Shown: one piece after another, positions 31,030 through 42,046 of the stretch
How positions within the stretch are numbered: the first letter of the stretch is position 1
Layout: each line of letters starts with the position of its first letter
Source: Forficula auricularia
Lineage: Eukaryota; Arthropoda; Insecta; Dermaptera; Forficulidae
Length of the DNA: 64,000 nt
Reading direction: 5' to 3'
Assembly: GCA_024734495.1 (NCBI GenBank)
Contig: JALMQS010000099.1
Span: 69,879,335 to 69,943,334 of the forward strand
Notes under the pieces: model-generated
Databases searched by the model: none
What the model was told of the DNA's origin: nothing
The model's input: only the letters and a program-made list of their open reading frames with translations
Position numbers and translations under genes: made by a program

Positions 31030-31290
31030 ATGTTTTGTCAGAATCTAAGAGGTTTATTTAATTGAGAGCACTTGGATGGGCCCATTTCAAAGATGGAGAG
31101 TTGAGTGGCTGTTGGTAGGTAGGTAATTAGTAGTATCTCTCCCTTGTATGGTCCAACCTGAAACAGGAGCAGTAGCAGTAGCAGGAGCATTCGAATGAAA
31201 TCTAATCGAACTGGCCTGATTTATTGCCAGCCATTGATGACAGCTCTACTTGTTATTCAAGTGTGCAAAAACAATTTTTCTCAGCTTTTT
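31030..31290. promoter_or_regulatory. Candidate cis-regulatory island with homeodomain-type sites
   Basis: Complex, non-repetitive sequence. It contains TGATTTATTG (a Pbx/Exd-Hox-like composite) and, 11 bp later, TTGATGACAG (an Exd/Hth or Pbx-Meis-like composite with a TGACAG half site), near 31219-31243. No copy elsewhere in the window. Function as an enhancer is inference. Confidence 0.3.
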
Positions 31291-31841
31291 AATCTAAAGA
31301 ATTTAATTTTAATCATTTAGAAATTCCACTATTTGCAATAAAATATACCACTTGAGGCGATGATCATAAATACAACTAGTTTGCTTGCTATCAAGAAAAA
31401 AGTACTTTTATATTAATTCAATAAAAAACAAAACAGATAAATAAATTAAATAACAAAAGGATTTGAAATAATTAAATGGAGCAAAAAAATAAATAAAAAC
31501 TTTTTCAAAACTCGGTACTCTATTTTATAGGTATATTTTATAGGCATATTACAATGAGCCCTTAAAATAACTATAAAATTAGGATTTTTATTTTTGAACT
31601 GGAAGCTCTAAATCCAATCAATTCTCCGAATTGTAACACAAGAACTAGCTTTCTACTCCTTATAATTCTTGAGTTATTATGGGTTCCGAAATTAGGGATG
31701 ACTATATAATTTTCTCTTTCCTCTTATGTTGTTATTATGGTACCAGATTAAAAATAAAATAACCAAAAGCGGGTTTAAAAAGTCGTCTAATGGGTAAAAA
31801 AATATATTGAAATAAACTAAAAAATTGTTAATATTATGCTA
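31291..31841. other. AT-rich non-coding stretch
   Basis: No gene, repeat or terminus recognised. It ends with the A flank of an H2 insertion. Confidence 0.45.
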
Positions 31842-32575
31842 CTAGCTGCAAGGCCCGGCTTTGGCGGCCCTCTTGCTATCCAGGGGGAGTAGCCCGCTTG
31901 ACCCCTACCCTCACTCCCTATTCCACCCACCATACACCCCCGAAACCCACCCAGCACCCCCGCCCCCACACCATGCACCCATGTCCAACCCCCGTCGCCA
32001 CACCACCAGTCCAACACTCCACCCCGCACCCCACCCATCTCTGGACCCCCCCCCGACCCCCCCCCACACCCTTATGCACCACACCCCTGTCTATCCCCTT
32101 GGACCCCACTCCATACCACCCCACTATGCCCTCTGGACCGCACCCCAACCTTGCTCCTCCACACACCCTCACCCTACCCCATTCCACCCCCGGACGCTCA
32201 TATCATCCCCGCACCCCATACCCTCCCGTATAGAAATAAATAGATTTTCGAAATATGTTTTTTATATATTTTTGAAAATATATTAAAAATATAAAAATTT
32301 TGTGTTGAATTTATATAAAGCTTATGTTTTCTATATATTCTTAAAATAAAATTATTTTTATGTCGCTCTAGTATAAACTTTATATAAATTTAACACAAAA
32401 ATTTTATATTTTTAATATATTTTCAAAAAATATATAAAAAACATATTTCGAAAATCTATTTATTTCTATACGGGCTAACACCCACCATCCTATTCCTCCC
32501 CCACAACCTCACCCCATACCCTAACCCACCCCACCCTTCGCACCCAATTTTTACATTTCTAGCCTTCTAGTCGCT
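31842..32575 (-). mobile_element. Helitron-like element, family H2, copy 2 (truncated)
   Basis: The 3' end in reverse is CTAGCTGCAAGGCCCGGC, whose complement has the hairpin GGCCGCCAAAGCCGGGCC then TTGCAGCTAG|T. A C-rich tract with almost no G follows (31890-32225 and 32480-32545), split by a foldback insertion. The arm seen in copies 1 and 3 is missing. Proline/histidine-rich open frames here are artefacts of the C-rich tract. Confidence 0.7.
32226..32473. mobile_element. Foldback MITE (248 bp, ~95-bp arms)
   Basis: The left arm CCGTATAGAAATAAATAGAT and the right arm ending ATCTATTTATTTCTATACGG are near-perfect complements for about 95 bp, with a short centre containing GTCGCTCTAGTATAAAC. 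It is inserted in the C-rich H2 tract. No obvious target duplication. Confidence 0.85.
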
Positions 32576-32938
32576 CAATTTTTTAAATCAAAATAGTTTT
32601 TTTTTTTTTAATGATATTGATGTGAGAAGGAGATACACCAGAAGGTGGATCCCCTAAAGGCCTGTATGGGCTGGCCCCTCCATCGTGAAAAGAACAGAGT
32701 AGAAGGAAAAGAAGCCGGGATCACGAGCCAATCTCAGAAACTTAGATACAATCCAATATCCAATTTACTAAGGTTTTAGGGGCTTCGAGCAGTGGTAAAT
32801 TCTCCGCGCGATAAATTCGGTTAAATTTATCTCCCACTTAAGTTTCTGCCGTTTTGAGATATTTCGAAAAAAAGAAGGAAAAACCACTTTTTTCATGCAC
32901 GATTACAATACTTGACCATACCCTGTATGGTAAAGTAA
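32576..32938 (-). mobile_element. Family T arm with nested LINE 3' tail
   Basis: T sequence (AAATCAAAATAGTTTTTTT, resuming CTGCCGTTTTGAGATATTTC and ending GTATGGTAAAGTAAAA) is split at about 32600-32840. The insert has a T-run, ATGATATTGATGTGAGAAGG, TACACCAGAAGGTGGATCCC and CCTCCATCGTGAAAAG: a reversed LINE 3' end of the same tail family as 16505 and 46310. Only 3' UTR-like sequence is recognisable in it. Confidence 0.65.
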
Positions 32939-33129
32939 AAATATTGTATAAAATAATAAACAAATCATCTGATGCGATGTTCCCTAGAATGAATGCTTTC
33001 TCATACATAGTCCTTGAATCGTTCACCCTCGGGACCCTTCAAGTTCTACAAGAAATTGAAAAATCAAATAAAAATCACTCATGGAAGAACAAACTTAGTG
33101 GGAAATAAAAAAAAATTCTACCCTTGTAT

Positions 33130-34010
33130 GTATATATTCTACTTTACTCATTCGATATAAATTCTCCTGAGAAGAGGTTTCGCATATTGTTGTAACGGAG
33201 TCTTCCTCTTGGGTTTTGTGACATCCACCACCACCACCACCACCAACCACTGTGCCGCTTTTTGGTCAGGAAATTGGAATAAGAAATTCTCTGGCGTAAA
33301 TGAAAGATAGTCAACCAACACACACACACACACAATTTCGTTCCACACCCTCTTCTCTTTTCTGTCTCTTTTTGGTGGCCCATTGTACATGCGAGGCACG
33401 CAAGGGGGTAGCTTCCTTCGACGAGGGGGTGGTTTTTCAACAAGGGGGTGGTCTTCGCTTGCGCACACGAAGGAAATTACATAAACTATTTTCGAATAGA
33501 GCTCGGGGGAAATTGTCAAGAGATAAGGGACTACAGAGCACACTGTCTCACTCTTTTAGGGTTTGAGCTTGAATGAGGGAGGCTCGGTACCCAGAAGGGT
33601 GGTCCCTTTGCACAATGAACCCGAGATCTACACCCCCACATATATAAAGAGCTTTTCTATTGGTATCTCTTTATATATGCGCGTATATCAATATCCTCTA
33701 GATATATATTCTGAAACCCAATCAAACCTGCTGGTCAATTAAATTAACAAGGCCCCGGGACAAAAAGAGGGAAATTAGGAATGCGGGGGTGGCTGGGGTG
33801 AAAGGGAGAGAGAGATTATTTTCACTTGCGAATGAATTCCTCCATTCTGATTGGCAGTCAATGGAGAATGAACAGAGGAAATTACTTGTGAGAGCCTTTT
33901 AGTATGAAGTATAATATTATAATCAATTTTGAAATTAAATTAAATTAGTCTTGTCCAGAGAGGTTCTGATTTTATAAATACTAAACCCGCTTTCGTTTGT
34001 AAAAGTAGAG
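33130..34010. other. Non-repetitive island with microsatellites
   Basis: Contains (CAC)n at 33222-33243, a CA run at 33320-33331 and complex sequence (GGTGGCCCATTGTACATGCG, CACACGAAGGAAATTACATA). Overlapping open frames on both strands (33144-33566) carry no domain I recognise and have repeat-driven composition. Candidate host single-copy DNA. Confidence 0.35.
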
Positions 34011-34106
34011 ATTTATCATTTATAATTAATTTCTTTTAGATAATTTATTATATTGATTTATTAGATTTATATTTTAATTTTTTGAGATTGTGACTTTCAT
34101 AGTATA

Positions 34107-34784
34107 GTACCTGGAACCACCGAGCGATGTAAGGTAACCCCTGATCCTCACCTCGCCCCCAGCACTGCCGCGCCCCTCCCGCTCCCGGATCCCCCACAAC
34201 TGCACCCCACCTCTCGCACCTCCCACATCTACCCCGCACCCAGTTTTTGCATTTCTAGCTTTCTAATGGTCCACATATATATTATGTGTATATTTGTTTA
34301 CTCGTACACCAATTTGCCCACATTCGTTCATATTAATAAACATTATAAAAAAATAAATAGAAAAAAATAATAAAAAAATAATCGTATAAGATCTGAAATA
34401 AAAACCTAAAATTAAATAAGATTTGTTTCCAAGTTATATAAAAAAAAGCCACTTCAATCACTTTATTTGTAAACACACCTGTTTTGTTATGATTTAGACA
34501 CCTGTTAATTAAAAACAAACAAAAATTCCTAATTTTAATATAATATATTAATATTTGCTATAACCTATTAGTGGGTGTTAAAATTAAAAATCCAATTAAA
34601 AATAAAAGATAATTGAAAAAAATGTAAAGAAACTTTTTTATTGAGATTTTCATCTGTCAATAATTACTTTAATTAAGAAAATATCAATTAAGATTAAATT
34701 TGTCGAGATCCAGACCTAGACAGTTAATAGAATTTGTTTCATCAAAATCGGTAAAGCCGTTTTCAAAATAGAACAATGATACAA

Positions 34785-34815
<31 letters not shown>

Positions 34816-34871
34816 TATATATATATATATATAAATATACAAACAATTTTTGCTCGTTTAATAAAAGTAGA
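34107..34871 (-). mobile_element. Helitron-like element, family H1
   Basis: Reverse copy: GTACCTGGAACCACCGAGCG at the 3' side, CTCGTTTAATAAAAGTAGA at the 5' side, flanked by A and T. A C-rich tract lies at 34140-34230 and (AT)n at 34785-34835. Confidence 0.75.
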
Positions 34872-35175
34872 TATTATTGAGGCATTCCACGCCAAATCGG
34901 ACGATTTGAAAAATTTTAATTTTTGATTTCCTTCATTTTTTGACATTTTTTAGGAGCCATTAAAAAATTGTTCCTAGTAAATTTTGAAATTTTTTTGATC
35001 ACCGGTTTAAAAGATATAAAATTTCAATTTTACGTTCATAACTTCTTCAGAAATGGTCCAAATTGAAATTTTTTTTAGAAATCGTGTCAATATGCGATTT
35101 TTGAGTTTGAAAATTTTAATCTTGTTTTTGAAACTGTAGGTACTCTTCGATTTTTTTTACTAGTACTACTACTAC
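34872..35175. repeat. Unclassified repeat-like segment (GGCATTCCACGCC)
   Basis: Begins GAGGCATTCCACGCCAAATC just outside the H1 5' end, then AT-rich sequence and a (CTA)n tract near 35160-35181. It looks like the end of another dispersed element, but no second copy is visible in the window. Confidence 0.3.
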
Positions 35176-35189
35176 TACTACTATGAGTT

Positions 35190-35735
35190 AAGATAAGGTA
35201 TTTCGCTCTACAAAAAACCTCTAATAAGTGAACATCGAAAAAATTATATTTTTCGAGATAATAATTGTTTTGTCAAAATATCTGCTAGTCTGGTTGTTAG
35301 TTAGTTAGTTAGTCTGTGCTTTACCAAATTTTTGTGGACGAGCTAGCTCAAAAATTACTGTGAATATCGAAACCAAATTTCACTCGTAGTTTTGGTCCAT
35401 TGAGATTAAGAGCTGATTAGACCCAAAATTAAGGGGGTGGAGAGAGGGGGGGGTTAAAAATTAAAAATCTAGGCCGTTTGAGCAAACTAAACCAAATTTT
35501 GTATACTAAATAAGTAGACTCCCAGAAGTCTAAAAATGCAAAAACTAACCGCCCAAAATGGGGGGGGGGGCGTAGGGTCAAAAAATGAAAATCTTGGCCA
35601 TTTACCAAACTCAACCATATTTTTTATACATAATCAGTGGGACACCAGAAGTATAAAAATGCAAAAACTACCCCACTCCCCTACATGATTAAAATAATTT
35701 TAGGGGTCAGGGTGTATGGTAAAGTCAAGTGGATG
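35190..35735 (+). mobile_element. Family T element, right-end copy
   Basis: Arm (CTACAAAAAACCTCTAATAA), minisatellite units with G-runs (CCCAAAATGGGGGGGGGGGC), and the terminus GGTGTATGGTAAAG. The conserved outer block TCAAGTGGATGGCCACATCA and GAACACGTCAGCTTATTT follows, as at 8968-9002 and 62270-62303. Confidence 0.7.
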
Positions 35736-35859
35736 GCCACATCAGAACACGTCAGCTTATTTTGAAGAACATTCCGAGTTTTAACTTTTTCTTCAAATGT
35801 TATTATGTCACAGATGTGTATTAGAAATGTGGAATAATAGAAAGTGAATAGACTAATTT

Positions 35860-36130
35860 GTTTTCTTTCTAATTTATACATGGAAATGGAGATGAAAAAA
35901 TGAAGATATCGGATTGGACCATTTCTCAAATAGCATGAGTAGAGAGTCGAGAGGAGGGCATTCTCCTCTGAGTAGTAGTTGGCCAACCAAGCCGGTCGGT
36001 CTTCATTATGAATTCACTTGTCATAACACAGAGCTGCTAATATGCTACAATTACTCGCCTATAACATTTATGATTATTAATAAGCCTATTCCATTTCAAC
36101 AGTGTCAATAAATTCTCCCTTCAACTCGTA
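35860..36130. other. Non-repetitive island
   Basis: Complex sequence (GATATCGGATTGGACCATTT, GGCCAACCAAGCCGGTCGGT). The open frame 35914-36111 has no recognised product. Candidate host sequence. Confidence 0.3.
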
Positions 36131-36341
36131 TCCTCTCTTCTTTTGACTAACTAAATTACCAAAGATATCTCTAATAAAAAAAATGTTTATATCATATATA
36201 AAAAAGTCAACTAACTTGTTTGAAAAAGAGATTTTAAAATAGTTTTAAAAAATTTTAATTGAAATTATTTGAGAATTTTAGAAATAATAAATAATTTACT
36301 TATAAGAATAGAATTCATAAACTTATCAAGGTAAATGAAAA

Positions 36342-36575
36342 TCTACTCTTATTAAACGAGCAAAAATTGTATATATATTTATTTGTTTGTATATTTGTAT
36401 CTTAGTTCTATTTTGAAAACGGCTCTACCGATTTTGATGAAACCAACTATTATATTAACAAGGTTTGAGGACGAGAAAACGATCTGGCTAGGTCTGGACC
36501 TCGACAAATTTCATCTTAATTGATCTTTTCTTAATTAAAGTAATTATTTATAGATGAAAATCTTAATATTTCATT
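36342..36575 (+). mobile_element. H1 Helitron-like 5'-end fragment
   Basis: TCTACTCTTATTAAACGAGC to about ATAGATGAAAATCTTAATA, near-identical to the start of the element at 36978. No 3' end before the next repeat. Confidence 0.75.
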
Positions 36576-36639
36576 TTCACAAAAAAAACGCTCACTTCAT
36601 ACCGGTATACCTGGTATTTACCATATTTGAAAATAAAAA

Positions 36640-36900
36640 TTAAAAAAATGGAGATATGTACTTCCTTCATTGACCATTTTGAACCCTGAGGAAGGAGGGT
36701 GAAATCCTCCCAAATGTATGCTCAAAACCATACACGGAAAAAATTCCAATAAATGATATTTATTGGAAATAATCTCTTTGTTTATTTCCGGTCTGCCTTT
36801 ATCAAATCCTAAAACATTTTAATTATTACAACCGAATACAAAAATAATTATTTCTATCGAAAATGTAATTAAAAAAAGAAGCCTATATATCAATAAAATA
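36640..36900 (+). mobile_element. Penelope/retrozyme-like repeat with decayed hammerhead
   Basis: Relative of 1860-2165 in the opposite orientation. CCTGAGGA is followed by a 5-bp stem (GGAGG/CCTCC), then CAAAT where GAAAC is expected. TATTTCCGGTCTGCCTTTAT and TTTATTGGAAATAATCTC are shared blocks. The broken GAAA box implies an inactive ribozyme. Confidence 0.45.
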
Positions 36901-36977
36901 GTTTTGGAATTCTATATCTCTATGTTCACCGACCTCTAGATTAAACGGCTGAACCAATTGATTTGAAATTTAAAATA

Positions 36978-37727
36978 TCTACTCTTATTAAACGAGAAAA
37001 AATTGTATATATATTTATTTGTTTGTATATTTGTATCTTAGTTCTATTTTGAAAACGGCTCTAACGATTTTGATGAAACCAACTATTATATTAACAAGTT
37101 TTGAGGATGAGAAAACGATCTGGCTAGGTCTGGACCTCGACAAATTCATCTTAATTGATCTTTTCTTAATTAAAGTAATTATTGATGGATGAAAATCTCA
37201 ATAAAAAAGTTTGTTTACATTTTTTCAATTATCTTTTAATTTTAATTGGTTTTTTAATTTTAAAACCCACGAATACTTTATACCAAATATTGTTATATAT
37301 TAGAATTCGCCAATTTAATTGATTAAAATTTGTCTTAATAAAAAACACGGACTACAAATATTATCGCAAGCTAGAAGGTCAAGTACAGTCGATGGTGGGG
37401 AAGTAATATCCCAAATCGAAGCCTATTTCATGTAAAAAATTGCTTCAATAAAATTATTATTTATTTAATTGATTAAAAAATTTGATAAATTGTTATTTAA
37501 TTAAAAATAATAATTATACGGAATTTATTTATATACCTATATACACATAATCTGTGGACGTCTAGAAAGCTAGAAATGCAAAAACTGGGTGCGGGGTGGG
37601 AATGGAGGGGTAAAGGAGGTTGTGGGGGCGAGGTGCGTGGTTTCGGGGGGTCCAGGAGGCATTTACTATATACATATTTGTATTTTTTTAATTTGGTTTC
37701 CGTGCATCGCTCGGTGGCTCCAGGTAC
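36978..37727 (+). mobile_element. Helitron-like element, family H1
   Basis: Starts TCTACTCTTATTAAACGAGA after an A and ends CATCGCTCGGTGGCTCCAGG and TAC. The next base is C instead of the usual T. G-rich tract at 37585-37665 (the complement of the C-rich tract of reversed copies). Confidence 0.75.
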
Positions 37728-37802
37728 CAAGAGTAAGATGAGTTTGTTTATCTATATATAATATATACTTCTTTCATTAGAAAAAAAAAACTTTGTATTT
37801 TT

Positions 37803-38048
37803 TTGGCAAAATTATCTAATTTAAAAACATATTTTGATCTTCTCCAGTTCTTCAAGTCCCAGAAGCCGGTCAAATATTTGCAGTGAGTCAGGCTTGAAAC
37901 TGAACTAGCTTGATTAAAAGGCTTGCACTTTAATCACTTCGGAAAACCTGATTTCTTTACGGGAGAGCCTAAATTCTACGCAGCCTTGAAAAAGCTGGGA
38001 CGAATTAATTGCCTATATTCAGGCGTTTGTTTGGTGCGTATACAAGGC
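37803..38048 (-). mobile_element. tRNA-derived SINE, copy 1
   Basis: Reverse complement of 53453-53697, with about 85-90% similarity by eye. In its own direction: GCACCAAACAAACGCCTGAA, TTTTTCAAGGCTGCGTAGAA, a tRNA-like part (CCGAAGTGATTAAAGTG, then CAGTTTCAAGCCTGACTC), and the tail AAATTAGATAATTTTG. The tRNA-like boxes A and B are better preserved in the other copy. Confidence 0.75.
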
Positions 38049-39225
38049 TAGAAAAACGCTATTTTGATTAAAAAAATTGAGCGAAACCATGGTATTTCGA
38101 TCTACAAAAAAGCTCTAATAAGTGAACACCAAAAAAATTATATTTTTTGAGATAATAATTGTTTTGTCAAAATGGCTGTTACTCTGGTTGTTATTCTGTT
38201 AGTCTGTGGGTTACCAAATTTTTGTGAACGAGCTAGCTCAAAAACTAGTTTGAATATCGAAACGAAATTTCACACGTAGTTTTGGTCCATTGAAATTAAG
38301 AGGTGATTAGATTTTGGTGGATATCGACCCAAAATTAAGGGGGCTGGAGGGGGGGGGGGGTTAAAAATTAAAAATCTAGGCCATGTGAGCAAACTCAACC
38401 AAATTTTGTATACATAATCGGTGGGACCCCAGAAGTCTAAAAATGGAAAAACTAACCGCCCAAAATGGGTGTGGGGGGGGTCAAAAAATGAAAATCTAGG
38501 CTCTTCTACCAAACTCAACTAAATTTTGTATAGATAAATAGTGGGACCCCTGAAGTCTAAAAAGGGAAAAACTAACCGCCCAAAATGGGTGGGGGGGGGG
38601 GTGTAGGGTCAAAAAATGAAAATCTAGGCTCTTCTACCAAACTCAACCAAATTTTGTATACATAAATAGTGGGACCCCTGAAGTCTAAAAAGGGAAAAAC
38701 TAACCGCCCAAAATGGGTGGGGGGGGGGTGTAGGGTCAAAAAATGAAAATCTAGGCTCTTCTACCAAACTCAACCAAATTTTGTATACATAAATAGTGCG
38801 ACCCCTGATGTATAAAAATGGAAAAACTAACCGCCCAAAATGGGTGTGGGGGGTTGTAGGGTCAAAAAATAAAAATCTAGGCTTTTCTTCCAAACTCAAC
38901 CAAATTTTGTATACATAAATAGTTGGACCCCTGAAGTCTAAAAATGGAAAAACTTACTGCCCAAAATGGGTGTGGGGGGGGGGGGGTCAAAAAATGAAAA
39001 TCTAGGCTCTTCTACCAAACTCAACCAAATTTTGTATACATAAATAGTGGGACCCCTGAAGTCTAAAAATGGAAAAACTAACCGCCCAAAATGGGTGTGG
39101 GGGGGGTCAAAAAATGAAAATCTAGGCTCTTGTACCAAACTCAACCAAATTTTGTATACATAAATAGTGGGACCCCTGAAGTCTAAAAATGGAAAAACTA
39201 ACCGCCCAAAATGGGTGTGGGCAGA
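38049..39225 (+). mobile_element. Family T element with expanded minisatellite
   Basis: The T arm (TTGAGCGAAACCATGGTATT ... GTTACCAAATTTTTGTGAAC ... GGATATCGACCCAAAATTAA) is followed by about seven ~121-130-bp units. Each holds AACTAACCGCCCAAAATGGG, a G-run of 7-13, TCAAAAAATGAAAATCTAGG and TCAACCAAATTTTGTATACA. Unit length varies with the G-run. The right end is absent. The frames on the minus strand (38270-39144) only translate this minisatellite. Confidence 0.8.
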
Positions 39226-39899
39226 GTTATATTATTATTTTTTACATACACTTGTAATTTTACACTATGGACTCATCAGACAGTGATTAATTTTAATTTT
39301 GTTTTTCATAAATTAATTGAATAGTTTTTTTTTTTTTTTGTATGTATGTAATAAAATGATATATTATTTTTGTTTTTTAAATGTTTACTTTGTTCAATTT
39401 TCTTTTTAAAAAGTAGTATTTTCGTAACCCTGGAACCTATCTTTGATCTTTACATGGTTTGCTATAGAAAATCTTAATTCAATTTGCGTCGTGTTTTTTT
39501 GGAACGTAACCCGGACGCAAAGTGAGGTATTGGTGTAATTTTCATATTCAAATCTCAAGTTTAACCAAATAAAATCAAAACCCCCCCTCTTTTTTTTCGC
39601 TCTAGTGAAAGTTCCCTTTTTATATAAACACCTATCAGATTTTATTGCTGTTTAATTAATTGTAGGGGAATTAATTTTCACAAACGACGATTTCCTGTTT
39701 GATTTACGACAAGGCAGACTTTAAATCTTGTTTGCCAAAGAATGTCTGTCCTCTAATATTAAAATGGACAGTTTTTATGTCCAAAATTAATGACTTTTCC
39801 TAACTTATTCAAGAAACATTATATTTGATTTTTATTTTAAATTAAATTTTATAATTAAATCGTATCAAGTGTCCTAGATCTTGCTAAAATTATAAAAAA
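39226..39899. other. Non-coding stretch
   Basis: Mixed AT-rich sequence with a patch of complex sequence near 39420-39740. No gene, repeat family or terminus recognised. Confidence 0.4.
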
Positions 39900-40665
39900 G
39901 TACCTGGAGGCACCGAGCGATGCTCGGTAACTTCTTCCTTCAGTTAAAATCTTTATTTTAATATTATTTTTAATTTAAAATTCTGATAAAAACGTCGATT
40001 TTTATTTGAGAGCCGTTTTCAAATTAAAAAAATACAAATATATCTATATAATATCCGACCACTGTACCCCCCATCTCCACCCTGCTCGACCCCACCCCCG
40101 AAACCTCGCCCTACCCCCGGATCCCCCACCACTGCCCCTCACATCCACCACACCCCGCTCCGCATCAAGATCGCTTTCTCATCCTCAAAACTTGTTAATA
40201 GAGTTTGTTTCATCAAAATCGTTAGAGCCGTTTTTAAAATAAAAATAAAAAATACAAATACTTACATATATATATCTGAAAGACCGAGGTTTGTTCGGGT
40301 TTAGTTAATGCTTGACAACAACACACCACAATCACAATATTTCTTCAAGGCCTTTAAGAAAAAAGGATAAACCCAACCCATTGTCTGCCTGGGTACAAAA
40401 GGAAAAGAGTAACCTTTTTTTTAAACCCTAAGAATGGGATTTGTCTACCTGAGAATAATTAATTTGATTACGAAAAAACCCATCAAAAACAATTTTGTCA
40501 AAGATGAGACCGTGACAGATCGAATTGTCAACCCAAAAACCCCCTAACCCGTGAATTTCATCAAAATCGGTAGAGGCGTTTTCAAAATTGAACTAAGATA
40601 CAAATATATATACAAACAAATATATTTACAATATATACAATTTTTGCTCGTTTAATAAGAGTAGA
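39900..40665 (-). mobile_element. Helitron-like element, family H1
   Basis: Reverse copy: GTACCTGGAGGCACCGAGCG to CTCGTTTAATAAGAGTAGA, next base T. The base outside the 3' end is G here, not A. The C-rich tract is at 40055-40165, and the GACCGTGACAGATCGAATTG block is shared with 29620. Confidence 0.78.
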
Positions 40666-40889
40666 TAACCTACTCATATGATTTCTACAATATATACTTT
40701 TCAAAAGCATCCATTTTTTGATTTATTTGTTTTTGTTATATATATTTTTCTCTTACTGATCTAGGACATTTCGAGAATAAAATTTAGTCTATCAATTTTA
40801 CACAAGACATGAGTACAATTTATTATCTAATAAATTATTTTTATTGTTTTTTTTTAAGAATAATTATAGTATATTAATAGTCCCTGATA

Positions 40890-41205
40890 AATTTTAATAA
40901 TTTATTGGAATTTCATTGTTTAGAGCAGTGCAATATCCCAAGAGGGGTAAGCAGACAATTCTAGGGGGTACGCTATATTTCTCTTCAAAATACTTTATGT
41001 CCTCTTGTAATTTATCACTTGCATGTATATAATATATTGTTTCATTTAAAATAAATAAATAAATAAATTGATTTTCATAATTTTTTCCGTTTAATTCGTG
41101 AAAAAAAAAATCATTTTTGACACAAAAACACTGGGGGGGGGGCAATTTATGATTATTTTCGTCATAAGGGTATTCGGTCAAAAAAGTTTGGAGATCACTG
41201 GTTTA
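40890..41205 (-). mobile_element. Probable hAT terminal remnant
   Basis: On the minus strand the segment starts CCAGTGATCTCCAAACTTTT, which resembles the CAGTGGTCCCCAACCTTTTT ends of hAT elements. A 95-codon frame (40894-41181) follows from there, but I recognise no domain in it and it is probably a decayed non-coding stretch. Confidence 0.35.
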
Positions 41206-41384
41206 GAATATGGTCATGTAGATTATTATTATTTATATACCAGTATATACGATCCATGGATGCTGTGGATGCGGCGCATCCCTAAAATTTCACAAGATTC
41301 AGAGTGTTTTCATACGGTGTGTCATAAAAAATATACTTATATATATACCCTTTGAGTCGAATATATATAAAATTTGATTATGGG

Positions 41385-41640
41385 ATCTAGTCGAGGGATC
41401 CATCGCTTAAATGGAAAAGCGCAACTGCGGGCTTAACCAGGGGTGTAGTGGAGCGGGAACTCGTGGGAACGGCGTTCCCACACTGAAAATTTTGCCACTA
41501 CAACTCTGGGCTTAACGCAGATGTCGGATTATACCCGGCTGGGTCCTGTATCTTTTTTCAACTCTTGGTTCGAGTCTGGCTCCAATTGCACCAAAATAGG
41601 GCATTGACCGGATAAAAAGTTTTAACTTTCGCGTTCATCT
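41385..41640 (+). mobile_element. tRNA-like SINE interrupted by a MITE
   Basis: ATCGCTTAAATGGAAAAGCG, then an arm CTGCG/CGCAG around a GGCTTAA loop (interrupted by the 71-bp MITE), then GGTTCGAGTCTGGCTCC (a box B). With the MITE removed, the arm reads as an anticodon stem with a 7-base loop holding CTT. The stretch between the anticodon-like arm and box B is longer than in a tRNA, so it is a SINE head or tRNA-like relic, not a functional tRNA gene. Confidence 0.5.
41438..41508. mobile_element. 71-bp hAT-type MITE with exact 8-bp duplication
   Basis: CAGGGGTGTAGTGG at the left and CCACTACAACTCTG at the right form imperfect inverted ends. GGCTTAAC is duplicated exactly on both sides (41430-41437 and 41509-41516). 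The centre folds as GTGGGAAC/GTTCCCAC. Length, CAG/CTG ends and duplication identify a miniature hAT. Confidence 0.9.
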
Positions 41641-42046
41641 AGTTAATATATATATTGAAGAGAAATGTGGCGTACTCCTTAGAACTTTCTGCGTATCCCA
41701 ATTTGGAGATGATTAGAATTGGATATCTCTAATAACTGAAGATCGAAAACTTGATCTTTCTTGTGTTAAAATGTTTAAATCTCTATTACGAAAGATGCTT
41801 TTTGGCTTTCTATTTTTATAACTTCTGGATGAAAATGTAGGAAATCTGAAACGAGTCGCTAAATTGAGAATTATACGGTTGTAGCTGTTGATGAGCTGTA
41901 ATTTGGTACTAAAGTTTGGATCAAAAAGCTTGATTCTCTTACAAAATTTCCAAAATATCCAAATCTACGAAAAGTGTACTGTATTTTGAAAAAAAATTAT
42001 CTTTTATTCATGATGTATCTTTTAATTTTAAATGAATTACAAATAA
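41641..42046. other. Non-coding stretch
   Basis: No gene or repeat family recognised; ordinary AT-rich sequence. Confidence 0.4.

Noticed and set aside
33144..33566. Three overlapping frames around 33.3 kb
   Set aside because: Mutually overlapping on both strands, driven by CAC and CA microsatellites, no recognised domain.
38270..39144. Open frames with repeated KPRFLFFDP / FGRLVFPFLD-like peptides
   Set aside because: These only translate the ~121-bp T minisatellite; frames break wherever the G-run length changes.
40894..41181. 95-codon minus-strand frame as a gene
   Set aside because: It begins inside a hAT-like terminus and contains homopolymer-driven residues; no recognisable family.
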